Under the pieces are notes generated by a model, which saw only the letters and a program-made list of their open reading frames with translations, was not told the origin of the DNA and ran no database searches. DNA of 64,000 nt from UBA8752 sp964223495 (lineage in GTDB: Bacteria > Bacteroidota > Bacteroidia > Flavobacteriales_D > Sanyastnellaceae): assembly GCA_964223495.1 (NCBI GenBank), contig CAXQGL010000041.1, positions 1 through 64,000 of the forward strand, given 5' to 3'. Below are positions 19,093 through 28,445 of this stretch, in pieces (position 1 is the stretch's first letter; every line of letters begins with the position of its first letter). Made by a program: the position numbers and the translations under genes.

Positions 19093-20136
19093 TCAAGGCG
19101 TCTTCGTGGCACCCAGGTAGCGGCGCCACCGCTGAAGTACGGTCGTCATGTCCTCCGGAAGGTCGCTCTCGAATTGCATGAATTCACCCGTACCGGGGTG
19201 TGTGAACCCGAGCGATTTCGCATGCAGCGCCTGTCGGGGCAGAATGTCGAAACTGTTCTGCACGAATTGATTGTACTTGCCGCTTGGCAGGCCCTTCACG
19301 ATCTGGGCCCCACCGTAGGTCTTGTCCCCGAAGAGCGGGTGGCCGATGTACTGCATGTGCACCCTGATCTGGTGGGTCCGGCCCGTCTCCAGCTTGCACT
19401 CGACGAGGGTAACGGGCCCCAATCGCTCCAAGACGCGGTAATGCGTCACGGCATGCTTGCCCTCGTTCCCATCCGGGAACACCGCCTGCACCTTGCGGTC
19501 CTTGTAGGATCGGCCGATGTGTCCCTCGACCGTTCCGTCCTGGGCCACATCCCCCCACACCAGCGCATGGTACCGCCGCTCGGTGGTCCGCTCGAAGAAC
19601 TGCTCGCTGAGTGAGACCATGGCGGGCTCCGTCTTGCCGATCACCATCAGTCCAGTGGTGTCCTTGTCGAGCCGGTGGACCAAGCCCGGGCGCGGTGCCG
19701 GTTGTCCCTCAGCCGTCGGCAGATGCTCGAAATGGTACAGGAGACCGTTCACCAGGGTCCCGGTGAAATTCCCGAATCCCGGATGGACCACGAGTCCGGC
19801 TGGTTTGTGGAGCACCGCCACTTCGACATCTTCGTGGCGGATGTCCAGTGGAATGTCCTCGGCGATGAGCTCGAACTCCCTGACAGGCTGGGGCAGCTCT
19901 AGCGTCACCACATCATGGGGCCTGACCTTGTAGTTGGACTTCACCGCCTGGCCGTTGACGCGGACATAACCGCTCTTGGCCGCCATCTGCAGGCGGTTCC
20001 GCGAGGTATTGGGCAGGAGGTTGAACAGGAACTTGTCGACGCGAAGGAGACTTTGTCCCTTGTCCGCCACAATGCGGTGGTGTTCGAACAGCTCATCCCC
20101 GTCGGGCAGGGCATCTTGTGGCGGCTCCTCCGACAT
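19093..20136 (-). CDS. rluD: Ribosomal large subunit pseudouridine synthase RluD family
   Basis: 347 residues. An S4 RNA-binding domain (about 30-85, LRVDKFLFNLLPNTSRNRLQ) precedes the RluA/RluD catalytic domain, with the nucleophile Asp157 in HRLDKDTTG. It isomerises uridines in 23S rRNA, probably in helix 69 if RluD proper. The chosen ATG (MSEEPPQD) overlaps the upstream stop by one base (TGATG), indicating translational coupling. The longer open frame is a shadow of the upstream gene. It converges on the ABC-F gene with only 6 bases between. Confidence 0.93.
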   Translation of the reverse strand: MSEEPPQDALPDGDELFEHHRIVADKGQSLLRVDKFLFNLLPNTSRNRLQMAAKSGYVRVNGQAVKSNYKVRPHDVVTLELPQPVREFELIAEDIPLDIRHEDVEVAVLHKPAGLVVHPGFGNFTGTLVNGLLYHFEHLPTAEGQPAPRPGLVHRLDKDTTGLMVIGKTEPAMVSLSEQFFERTTERRYHALVWGDVAQDGTVEGHIGRSYKDRKVQAVFPDGNEGKHAVTHYRVLERLGPVTLVECKLETGRTHQIRVHMQYIGHPLFGDKTYGGAQIVKGLPSGKYNQFVQNSFDILPRQALHAKSLGFTHPGTGEFMQFESDLPEDMTTVLQRWRRYLGATKTP

Positions 20137-22070
20137 CAATGGAGGACAATCCTTCGGGTCGTGGTCCGTCCGGCGGGCCCTTCGATGACCAGCAAGGCCA
20201 TGCCACGGGGCAGATCTCCCGTCCCCAGCTCCATCACCGCCGCCCCGTCGGGCCAGCGGCCCGCATCGAGCTGACGGCCGGACAGGTCCATCACGTACCA
20301 TCCGATGGGTACAGTCTCCCCTTGCCATTGCACATTCAGACGGTCTCGCGCCGGATTCGGCCAGATGGCAACCCCAACCGGGACCTGTTCGGTCTCCTCG
20401 ACGGCCACGAACACCTCCTCGACCCCGGCCTGCAACACGGGACGGATCATGACCGATCCCTCGATCGTGGACAGCGTCCAATCGGCGCCGAGGCCCAGCT
20501 GGTAGTGCAGCCGGGAGAAATTGAAGTCCGTGTTCTTGTCGAGTCCGATGTTCAGGGAGAACTCCCCTTCCTGAACCATGCCTACATGAATCGTGCCCTC
20601 CACCGGAATGGGATCGTCGTACTCATAGTAGGCAAACACATCATGGCCATCCGTGAAGTAGGCCGGCTGATGGAACAGGTAATGCTCTCCCAACTCCTCA
20701 CCGGGTTGACCCGCATCGTCCGACCATGCCCGAAGCAGGAAGTTGAGGTTGGACTGCTGATCGTAATACGGCGTGAAATGGATGGCCAGGCCGAACAGCG
20801 TGTCCGGGACGGCAAGGTCATACCGCATGGCGAGCTTTCCGCCACCGGAGGTCAGACCATAGGCCTTTTCGGCGGTACCATCATCATAGGCATATTCATT
20901 CCTGAACGGCTGCACGAACACGATGCTGTCGTTGTCCGGAATGCCCACACGCTCCTGCTCCAGGATGCCGATGGCATCCTCGTAGAGGCTCACCTCGAAC
21001 GTGGCTGCCGTGTCGTTGCCCGGCACGGCAAAGGCGAAACCGCTCGGCGCGACACCATTGGCTCCCACCTGGATGTAGTAAGGCGTATTGAATTCCTCGA
21101 AAGGCGCGACGAAGGTGTTGGAGAACGGATTCAGGAAATCCTGCTCCTCCCCGGTATCCGCATTCCGAACCTTGAGTCCGCAGGTCACATTGTCCGCCTG
21201 GAAGCCACTCATGTTGCGGTGTGCCGTCTCCATGCTGTCCCGCATGTATTCCAACGGGTTGGAGAGGAAATGGGACCACGGCATGATGCTGTAGGGCTCG
21301 GTCACGCTGTACCGCGGCTCGGTGAAGGCAACCTCGAAAAAGCCGAGGTTGTCCGGGTTGATGTTGTCATCCAGCAACACATAGTCGACATGCCACAGAT
21401 CCACATTCCCACCGAGCGCACCGTGATTTCGGAAACGGAAGCGGAAACCATCCTGGAGGTGAATCAGCTGATCGACGTGGATGGCCGCAGCCGCGAATGA
21501 ATCCATCTCGGCACCGGTGGCACCCCACACCTGACTCCAGCCGAGTTCGTCCCCGCCATCGGGGGCCAGGAACTCCACCACCAGACTGTCGTTCTCATCG
21601 GGTGCATTGCCGCGGCCACCGCCCTGATAGAAGAAAGTCAGGTGGATGTTGTCCTCCGGGGTCCGCCCGGCCAGATTGATGGGCACGGAGGTCAGGGTAT
21701 CCGCCCAGCCATTGCCCTCCGGATTGAAGGCATAGGGAAAACCGTTGGCGTCCAGTCCGTCGAGCGTCCCCTGTCCTACCGTTGGCGCATTCAGGGCATA
21801 GGTGAAAGTCCGCCGCGCCGAACCATCCGACCAGCGCACCAATGCATCGGGGCCATCCTCACCGGCGAAGGTGGGTGAAGCGAAATCATCAAAGAAGGGC
21901 AAGGAGAGACTGCCCCCTCCCCCCTGACGCATTCCGGGCTGCATCCGCACCGGTTCCACGGGAATGAACTGCAGGTCCCGCTCCACCTCTTGGGCACGCG
22001 CGGAACCAAACGCCTGCAGCAGGGTCAAGACCATCAGCAGACTCAAGGTGCGGTGTATTCGATTCTTCAT
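20136..22070 (-). CDS. Secreted protein with C-terminal T9SS type A sorting domain
   Basis: 644 residues starting with a signal peptide (MKNRIHRTLSLLMVLTLLQA, cleavage near SARAQ). The final ~75 residues are a T9SS sorting domain: VAIWPNPARDRLNVQW, a central YVMDLSGRQL strand and the end TTTRRIVLH. The protein should therefore cross the outer membrane through the machinery encoded at 11.1-17.0 kb. The body has beta-rich segments with FFDDFAS and DLWHVDYVLLDD, as seen in Bacteroidota adhesion/jelly-roll-like exoproteins. No catalytic motif was recognised. It lies between the PASTA gene and rluD; an upstream GTG at 22100 is an alternative start. Confidence 0.88.
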   Translation of the reverse strand: MKNRIHRTLSLLMVLTLLQAFGSARAQEVERDLQFIPVEPVRMQPGMRQGGGGSLSLPFFDDFASPTFAGEDGPDALVRWSDGSARRTFTYALNAPTVGQGTLDGLDANGFPYAFNPEGNGWADTLTSVPINLAGRTPEDNIHLTFFYQGGGRGNAPDENDSLVVEFLAPDGGDELGWSQVWGATGAEMDSFAAAAIHVDQLIHLQDGFRFRFRNHGALGGNVDLWHVDYVLLDDNINPDNLGFFEVAFTEPRYSVTEPYSIMPWSHFLSNPLEYMRDSMETAHRNMSGFQADNVTCGLKVRNADTGEEQDFLNPFSNTFVAPFEEFNTPYYIQVGANGVAPSGFAFAVPGNDTAATFEVSLYEDAIGILEQERVGIPDNDSIVFVQPFRNEYAYDDGTAEKAYGLTSGGGKLAMRYDLAVPDTLFGLAIHFTPYYDQQSNLNFLLRAWSDDAGQPGEELGEHYLFHQPAYFTDGHDVFAYYEYDDPIPVEGTIHVGMVQEGEFSLNIGLDKNTDFNFSRLHYQLGLGADWTLSTIEGSVMIRPVLQAGVEEVFVAVEETEQVPVGVAIWPNPARDRLNVQWQGETVPIGWYVMDLSGRQLDAGRWPDGAAVMELGTGDLPRGMALLVIEGPAGRTTTRRIVLH

Positions 22071-22096
22071 CGGATGGTGGATGGGGGTCGCCCGGC

Positions 22097-22888
22097 TCAC
22101 GGTGTATCGGGTACGTTGATCGGAGCAGAAAAAGTCAGGTCAATGGCTGAGCCCTCCTGGACCAAGCGTCCCGGCGTGAAGTTCGGCAACTGGGCCGAAA
22201 TCAGGGCGAAGGATGAATCCAACGCATTGGCCGGCGTGAAAGCCCAGCGTGCAAATCCCATGTTGAAGCCCGCGGCACGCATGGCCTTGAGCCCTTCCGA
22301 ACGGGTCATGCCCACGAGGTCGGGCAGCCCCACCTGCAATGAGGATGACGCGCCGATCACCAGCACGACCGGTGCCCCCTTGGGAAGACGGTCCTCGGGG
22401 CCGACCTCCTGACCACGGCCATCCTCCACCCGGACCACCAGTCCGGAGAGATCCGGGGAAGGCTCGTACCGCTCGCTGAAATCAAACCCCTTCACCTCCA
22501 TCAGAATGCGGGCCACACCTGCGTCCATGCCTTCTTCCACCTCCAACCGCTCACTTGGAGGGGTGGAGCGGTACACCGTGAGGTAGACGTTCCGGGTACC
22601 CTTGACCTCCACTCCGGGCGCCGGATCCTGCTCCACCACCCCACCGGGCATGCCCGCTGCGGCATAGAGACTGTCCATCACCACAGGCCTCAACCCGGTA
22701 GCCTCGAGGGCCATGGAAGCCTCCAGCATGTGTGTCCCGACAACAGCAGGCACGGCAATGCGCTCACTGTGGCGGGTATAGCCCCTGAGAAAGAGGTTCA
22801 GAGCCACGAAACCCACACCACCCAACACCAACGCAAGGCCCGTCTGGACCCAGAATGTGCGGCTGATGAGAAAGCGGAGCAGGCGCAT
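22097..22888 (-). CDS. PASTA-domain membrane protein
   Basis: 263 residues: a short basic cytoplasmic head, one transmembrane helix (about 14-34) and three PASTA-like repeats outside. The repeats show VPAVVGTHMLEASMALEATGL, a degenerate middle copy, and LPDLVGMTRSEGLKAMRAAGF. PASTA domains bind peptidoglycan or muropeptides. No kinase or transpeptidase domain is attached, as is usual for this stand-alone Bacteroidota family. Start chosen at MRLLRFLISRTFW; the open frame extends 39 codons upstream into the purL terminus and is not family-like. Its position next to rluD is common in the phylum. Confidence 0.85.
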   Translation of the reverse strand: MRLLRFLISRTFWVQTGLALVLGGVGFVALNLFLRGYTRHSERIAVPAVVGTHMLEASMALEATGLRPVVMDSLYAAAGMPGGVVEQDPAPGVEVKGTRNVYLTVYRSTPPSERLEVEEGMDAGVARILMEVKGFDFSERYEPSPDLSGLVVRVEDGRGQEVGPEDRLPKGAPVVLVIGASSSLQVGLPDLVGMTRSEGLKAMRAAGFNMGFARWAFTPANALDSSFALISAQLPNFTPGRLVQEGSAIDLTFSAPINVPDTP

Positions 22889-22917
22889 GCGCTGATGGAA
22901 CGTGGGCGGGTTGGAAA

Positions 22918-25161
22918 TTATTGGGCCATCGCTCGCGGAATGGCGGTCTCCATGGCTTCGTGGTACTCGCTCATGAAACCGTAGTGCTGTCCGTCGACGA
23001 CACACTTGCCCTTGGTCGTATGCCCCAGCAAGGTCACGGGGATGCCCCCCTCCGCGAGCACATCCAGGAAATCCTCCTGATCCGTCTCCGTGGTCGTCAC
23101 CACGATGCGGCCCTGTGACTCACCGAAAAGAAATGCGTCCAGCCGCACCTCGCTGTCGCTCTCCACATCGAATCCCAACCCACGCGGCGTTCCCATCTCG
23201 ATCAGCGCGGTAAACAGGCCACCATCACTCACATCGTGCGCGCAGGCGATCAACCTGCGGTCAATCAGGTTACGCACCGCCTCGTGAAGCTTGACCTCGA
23301 AATCCAGATCGAAGTGGGGCGCCGGACTGTACCGGATTCCATGCACGGCGGCCAGGTATTCGGAACAACCAATGTCGTTGTGGGCCTCACCCAGCATGAA
23401 GATGAGCTCGCCTTTCTCCTTGAAGTCCAGCGTCATCTGACGTTCCACATTGTCCATCAGCCCCAGCATGCCGATCGTCGGCGTGGGATACACCGGCTTG
23501 GCGGTACCATCCGCGTCCACCGTCTGGTTGTAGAAGCTCACGTTGCCCCCGGTGACCGGCGCATTGAAGGCACGGCAGGCATCGCCCATGCCTTGGATGG
23601 CCCCGACGAATTGCCAATACACCTCCGGATTGTAGGGGTTCCCGAAATTCAGGCAGTTCGTGATGGCACTCGGCGTACCGCCTACGCACGCGATGTTGCG
23701 TGCCGCTTCCGCCACGGCGATGGCGCATCCCTTGCGCGGATCGGCCTCGACGTAGCGGCCGTTGCAATCCACACTCAGGGCCAAACCCTTGCTGGCCCCC
23801 TTGATGCGGACCACGGCGGCATCGCCCGGTCGGTTCGTGGACCGGTTGACCGTGCCCACCATACTGTCATACTGCTCGTACACCCAGCGCTTGGAGGCCA
23901 GGTTCGGCCTCATCACGAGGGCCTTCGCCGTCGCCACATAGTCCTCCGGCTCGGGAACCGCATCGAAATCGAAAGCGGCGATATCCTCGAGATAGCCGGG
24001 CTCGATGTACTCCCGCTCATACACCGGAGCCCCTCCTCCGAGAATGAGACTGTCCGCCGGCACTTCACCGATGAGCTCCCCACCGTCATAATAGCGCAAA
24101 GTGTTGCCCTCGGTGACCACCCCGATGTTCACGGCGTGCAGGTCCCACTTGTCGAAGATGGCCTCGATCTCGGCCTCGCGGCCTTTCTTGACCACCACCA
24201 GCATGCGCTCCTGGCTCTCGCTGAGCAGGATCTCGAAGGGCTCCATGTCGGCCTGCCGCTTCGGCACCAGGTCCAACCGGATGTCCATGCCGACGCCGCC
24301 ACCGCCGCTCATCTCGGAGGTCGAACAGGTGATGCCCGCGGCGCCCATATCCTGCATGCCGACCACAGCATCGCTGCCGGCGAGCTCGAGGGTGGCCTCC
24401 AGCAGGAGCTTCTCCTGGAAGGGGTCGCCCACCTGCACGGCGGGCAGATCGTCGGCGCTATCCTCGGTAATGTCCTTGGAGGCGAAGGATGCGCCCTGTA
24501 TGCCGTCCTTGCCGGTATCCGAGCCCACGATGTAGACCGGATTGCCGGGTCCGCCGGCCTTGGCGCTGATGATGCGGTCCGTCTTGACCAGTCCAACGCT
24601 CATCGCATTGACCAACGGATTGACCTGATACACCGGGTCGAAGTACACCTCGCCGCCTACAATCGGAACACCGAAGCTGTTCCCATAATCGCCAATGCCC
24701 CGCACCACGCCGTCGAGCAGCCACTTCGTCTTGGGGTTGTCCAGATCGCCGAAGCGCAGGGAGTTGAGCTGGGCAATCGGCCGCGCGCCCATGGTGAAGA
24801 TGTCGCGGTTGATGCCACCCACCCCGGTCGCTGCTCCCTGGTAAGGCTCCAGTGCACTCGGGTGGTTGTGGCTCTCGATCTTGAAGGCGCAGCCCAGGCC
24901 GTCGCCGATGTCCACGATGCCGGCGTTCTCTTCACCCGCCTTGACGAGCAGGTGCGGCCCATCCTTGGGCAGGGTCTTCAGCCACTTGATGGAGTTCTTG
25001 TAGCTGCAATGCTCGGACCACATGACCGAGTAGATGCACATCTCGGTGAAGTTGGGGGTCCTGCCGAGGATCTCGGCGATCTTGTCGAATTCCTCCGGGC
25101 GCAAACCCATGTCCTGGGCTTGCTGGAGGGTCGCTGGGGCAGTGGATGCGCGTTGGGCCAT
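22918..25161 (-). CDS. purL: Phosphoribosylformylglycinamidine synthase subunit PurL
   Basis: 747-residue ATP-dependent FGAM synthase, step 4 of de novo purine synthesis. The length matches the small PurL type, which works with separate PurQ (glutaminase) and PurS subunits; neither is in this window. Recognisable segments are MWSEHCSYKNS, AFKIESHNHPSALEPYQGAATGVGG, the MQDMGAAGITCSTSEM loop and the C-terminal CAHDVSDGGL. No promoter-proximal purine riboswitch was noted. The 3' end lies 29 bases before the PASTA gene, so the two may be co-transcribed. Confidence 0.97.
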   Translation of the reverse strand: MAQRASTAPATLQQAQDMGLRPEEFDKIAEILGRTPNFTEMCIYSVMWSEHCSYKNSIKWLKTLPKDGPHLLVKAGEENAGIVDIGDGLGCAFKIESHNHPSALEPYQGAATGVGGINRDIFTMGARPIAQLNSLRFGDLDNPKTKWLLDGVVRGIGDYGNSFGVPIVGGEVYFDPVYQVNPLVNAMSVGLVKTDRIISAKAGGPGNPVYIVGSDTGKDGIQGASFASKDITEDSADDLPAVQVGDPFQEKLLLEATLELAGSDAVVGMQDMGAAGITCSTSEMSGGGGVGMDIRLDLVPKRQADMEPFEILLSESQERMLVVVKKGREAEIEAIFDKWDLHAVNIGVVTEGNTLRYYDGGELIGEVPADSLILGGGAPVYEREYIEPGYLEDIAAFDFDAVPEPEDYVATAKALVMRPNLASKRWVYEQYDSMVGTVNRSTNRPGDAAVVRIKGASKGLALSVDCNGRYVEADPRKGCAIAVAEAARNIACVGGTPSAITNCLNFGNPYNPEVYWQFVGAIQGMGDACRAFNAPVTGGNVSFYNQTVDADGTAKPVYPTPTIGMLGLMDNVERQMTLDFKEKGELIFMLGEAHNDIGCSEYLAAVHGIRYSPAPHFDLDFEVKLHEAVRNLIDRRLIACAHDVSDGGLFTALIEMGTPRGLGFDVESDSEVRLDAFLFGESQGRIVVTTTETDQEDFLDVLAEGGIPVTLLGHTTKGKCVVDGQHYGFMSEYHEAMETAIPRAMAQ

Positions 25162-25281
25162 GTTGCGAACGTTCGGGGGTGCGAAATCGTTCCGCGAAGG
25201 TAGGCAGGGGTTGGTGCGTAAAGCCTAAGTTCACGCAACGGTGGTGCCCGGTTTGTGCACGTCCGGCCTCAGTTTATCCGC

Positions 25282-26760
25282 ATGTCCCCAGAGGATCCCC
25301 AATCGACTGCCGATTCCGGCGACAAAGCCAACAATGGGCGCACCGAGCAAGTCAAGCCCGGGCCTTCGATTTTCCACCGCATCCTGGCATTGCTCCGGCC
25401 CCTGGCAATCGGTCGGTTCAAGATCATAGACCTCGCGGACCCTGAACAGACCATCTCCGGAATCAAGAAGGACATCGAATTCAGGGGTTTCAACCTGTGG
25501 ATTCTGGTCTTCAGCATCATCATCTGTTCCATCGGCCTCAATGTGGACTCCGCCGCAGTCGTCATCGGCGCCATGCTCATCAGTCCGCTGATGGGTCCCA
25601 TCATGGGCATCGGCCTGGGATTGGGCACGAACGATGCCGCCACCTTCAAGAGCGCCTTGGGCAACCTGGCCATCGCTGCCGGCATCGCCATCCTGACCAG
25701 CGCACTGTACTTCGCATTCTCCCCGATCAACGAAGCTTCAAGCGAACTGTTGTCCAGGACCCAGCCCACCCTGCTCGATGTGGTGGTGGCGCTCTTCGGG
25801 GGTCTGGCCGGCATTCTGGCAGGCTCGCGGAAGGAGAAGTCCAATGTCATCCCGGGGGTGGCCATCGCCACGGCCCTCATGCCGCCACTGTGCACGGCAG
25901 GCTACGGCGTCGCCAACGGAGAATGGAATTTCCTCGCAGGGGGTTTCTATCTGTTCCTGATCAATACGGCCCTCATAGCACTGGCCACCTGGATGGTCGT
26001 GCGCTACCTGCGCTTTCCACTTCTGCATTACGTGGAGCCCGCCCTTGAACGACGCTACAAGCGTTTGTCCGCCATACTGTTCCTCGCTTTGCTCGGGCCT
26101 TCGGGCTACATCTTCTACAACATCGTGGTCGTCAGCCGTGAGGATGCCGCCTTGCACCTCTTCGTCGATGAGCACATGGACCTTGGAAACAACACCGTCT
26201 CCATGCGCATCAACAGGGAGTCGGTCCCGCCCGAACTGGAAGTCTCCATCTACGGCGGCAGCGTGACGCCAGAACAGGAGCAGCAGTGGCGCAGCAAGCT
26301 GTCGGAAATCAGTCCCGAATTCACCCTGAACCTCATCCACAATGGGGTGAACGAATCCGATCTCGAAGACATCCGGGAGCAACTGGGTTTCATGATGAAC
26401 AGCTATGCGGACCTTTCGTCCAAGGATCAACGCATCGAATCCCTCAACGCCCAGTTGATCATGACGGAAGGTCAACTCCGAAAAATGGAATCGAAACTTC
26501 TTCCGGATGGCCTGGGCATGGAGATCATGCACCTCTATCCCGAAGCGACTGCCGTGCGCTGGGGCCGGATTCAAGGACAATTGCGCACACTGACCGAGTT
26601 GCCGACGGCGACTTCCCGCATCGAGATTTCATGGTCGCAACCCATGGACCCGGAGCAACAAAGTGCGCTCGCCAACACCCTTTCGGAGTGGCTGGAAACC
26701 CGGCTTGAAGCCCCGGGACCCATCGAAGTGACGTTCATTTTTGACACCCCGGAACCTTGA
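25282..26760 (+). CDS. DUF389 family membrane protein
   Basis: 492 residues. After a hydrophilic head, residues ~72-300 hold about six to seven transmembrane helices with the DUF389 signature (GLNVDSAAVVIGAMLISPLMGPIMG, residues ~85-109) and a second conserved IATALMPPLCTAGYG. The C-terminal ~200 residues are a soluble domain, probably periplasmic, with a helical middle. The family's transport or sensory role is unknown. A GTG at 25255 is an alternative start; ATG is preferred. The next gene starts on a TTG inside this stop codon region, suggesting coupling. Confidence 0.88.
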   Translation: MSPEDPQSTADSGDKANNGRTEQVKPGPSIFHRILALLRPLAIGRFKIIDLADPEQTISGIKKDIEFRGFNLWILVFSIIICSIGLNVDSAAVVIGAMLISPLMGPIMGIGLGLGTNDAATFKSALGNLAIAAGIAILTSALYFAFSPINEASSELLSRTQPTLLDVVVALFGGLAGILAGSRKEKSNVIPGVAIATALMPPLCTAGYGVANGEWNFLAGGFYLFLINTALIALATWMVVRYLRFPLLHYVEPALERRYKRLSAILFLALLGPSGYIFYNIVVVSREDAALHLFVDEHMDLGNNTVSMRINRESVPPELEVSIYGGSVTPEQEQQWRSKLSEISPEFTLNLIHNGVNESDLEDIREQLGFMMNSYADLSSKDQRIESLNAQLIMTEGQLRKMESKLLPDGLGMEIMHLYPEATAVRWGRIQGQLRTLTELPTATSRIEISWSQPMDPEQQSALANTLSEWLETRLEAPGPIEVTFIFDTPEP

Positions 26761-27449
26761 GGGCCGCCATCAGAAAAGGACTCCAATGGTTCAGGTGGCC
26801 ATTGGGCTTCATCGCATTGGTGGGGCTCCCTGCGGCCATCATGGCTTTGTCAGGGGTCGTCGCACCCTTGCTCACACGGGAGAACTGGCCTTTCTGGCTG
26901 GGCTTCATCGGTGTATTCATCCTGTGGTTTGCATGGTGGCGCCATTCGCGTTGGGCCCGCTTCGTCACCACGATCGAACACGAATCCCTGCATGCCATTG
27001 TCGCCATGCTCAGCCTCATCCCCGTCCGGGAATTGAAGGTCAGGGAGGATGGAAGTGGTCACGTCCTGTTCGAACCGCCTGGACATTGGCTCCTCTACCT
27101 CTCACCCTATTTCATCCCGCTGCTGCTGCTGATTGAAATCGGGCTCATCCGAATGCTGCAACTGCCAGCTTCCATATCCTTCGTCCTCTATGGTGCGGTG
27201 CTCGGGTTGTCCTTGCTGGGACACCTGCGGCAAATCCATCCACGTCAAACCGACTTCAAACACGCCGGCATCCTGTTTTCAATCGCATTCCTGCCCACGG
27301 CATTCCTGCTCGCCTATGGCGTCGCTTTCATCATCCTCGTCGGAGGTGGGCCTGACCAGGCCATTGGCTGGACATACAACTGGGGCACGGCCACATCCGA
27401 GGACATCATGCATGTCTGGGAACTCCTGCGCAGCGCACTCCACTTCTGA
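26757..27449 (+). CDS. Putative integral membrane metallopeptidase (M50-like, HExxH)
   Basis: 230 residues with about six hydrophobic helices. HESLH (75-79) in TTIEHESLHAIVAM matches the HExxH zinc motif of site-2-protease-like enzymes. A classical second motif (NxxPxxDG) is not evident, so activity is uncertain. The start is TTG at 26757, overlapping the DUF389 stop (TTGA), because no ATG lies near the N-terminus. The overlap and shared membrane location suggest the two products work together. The convergent neighbour begins 29 bases beyond the stop. Confidence 0.6.
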   Translation: MRAAIRKGLQWFRWPLGFIALVGLPAAIMALSGVVAPLLTRENWPFWLGFIGVFILWFAWWRHSRWARFVTTIEHESLHAIVAMLSLIPVRELKVREDGSGHVLFEPPGHWLLYLSPYFIPLLLLIEIGLIRMLQLPASISFVLYGAVLGLSLLGHLRQIHPRQTDFKHAGILFSIAFLPTAFLLAYGVAFIILVGGGPDQAIGWTYNWGTATSEDIMHVWELLRSALHF

Positions 27450-27478
27450 CCGCCCGCCGGATTGTGGGGGAATCGGCG

Positions 27479-28408
27479 TTATTCCCAATCGGATACGAAC
27501 CTGGCCATGTCCGACTTATGGTCGTTGTTCCACTTGATGACCTTGACCAGTTGCGTCGTGTAAATCAACCCGGCCAGACCGGCAGACCCCCATTTCGCCT
27601 GATCGTAAGGGAGTTGGACCTCCTTCGCCGAATCCTCATCACCAAAGGGACGTGCGAGTTCTTCAGAGTAAGCCTGCATGCCGAGGTTGTGCAACAGGAC
27701 CGCCGCACCGCCGAAAATGGCCATGCCCCAGAAATTGCCGTTCCCCTGCTTGGACTTCCGCTCATTGAATTCCACCGTCCAATTCTTGCATTCGCCATAG
27801 GTAACATACGGAATGCCGGAACCCGGCAGGATGGCGCTGAAGAGCATGCCCACGGCCGCAGATCGGTGTCGATATCCCACGAGGTCCACATTTGAATCCA
27901 CATCCGCACCGCTCAATTCGTGGTGCATTTCAAAATCGTAGTTGCCGGAGGGGGCCTTGAGCTCGATTGAATTCCAGCCATCCACCTGCCGCAACCGATA
28001 TGCAGCGAGGTCCTTGTCCTCACCGAGGTCGTTCGTCAACGCAGTGGGCACATTGAACCACTCGTCCCTGAACTTCATGGAAAACCCGAAATGCTCACTG
28101 GAACGAATCTTGAAACGGAAGCGGTCGCCATAGAGCTCACTGACCTCCTCGGCGAAATTCCAGACGATCTTCTTCTTTCCTGCCGTCACACCCCTTCCGA
28201 CGTCTCCCGATACCGATTTCAACGGTCCAATCCACTGGTATCCGTCGTCCTCGCTGTAGTACAGCTGTATCGTCACCGGGCGGTCCGTCTTGAGCTGATA
28301 GCTCACTTCCAATTCCTCAGAAAAGTCCTTGACGTTGACCTTGTTGATGGTCTGTCCCGAAACCTGCAGTGCAGACAGCAGGACAACAGGCAGCATCCAA
28401 ATGCTCAT
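27479..28408 (-). CDS. Exported protein of unknown function, third gene of the caspase operon
   Basis: 309 residues. Start MSIWMLPVVLLSALQVSGQ gives a signal peptide; ATGs at 28444 and 28453 are alternatives that would overlap or abut the caspase gene stop. The N-terminal ~100 residues look like a beta-sandwich with the pattern KSVSGDVGRGVTAGKKKIVW, found in several secreted Bacteroidota proteins. The C-terminal half has two hydrophobic stretches (AAVGMLFSAILPGSGIPYVTYG and GMAIFGGAAVLLHNLGM), so it is probably membrane-attached. No enzymatic motif is seen. It lies directly behind the caspase gene and is likely translated from the same transcript. Confidence 0.7.
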   Translation of the reverse strand: MSIWMLPVVLLSALQVSGQTINKVNVKDFSEELEVSYQLKTDRPVTIQLYYSEDDGYQWIGPLKSVSGDVGRGVTAGKKKIVWNFAEEVSELYGDRFRFKIRSSEHFGFSMKFRDEWFNVPTALTNDLGEDKDLAAYRLRQVDGWNSIELKAPSGNYDFEMHHELSGADVDSNVDLVGYRHRSAAVGMLFSAILPGSGIPYVTYGECKNWTVEFNERKSKQGNGNFWGMAIFGGAAVLLHNLGMQAYSEELARPFGDEDSAKEVQLPYDQAKWGSAGLAGLIYTTQLVKVIKWNNDHKSDMARFVSDWE

Positions 28409-28445
28409 CCGAAATGTAAACAGTGTGGGTCCCAAGTAAGCCATA

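Noticed and set aside
23236..25203. A 655-codon open frame antisense to purL
   Set aside because: His/Leu/Gly-rich shadow product with no recognisable domain; purL is fully intact on the other strand.
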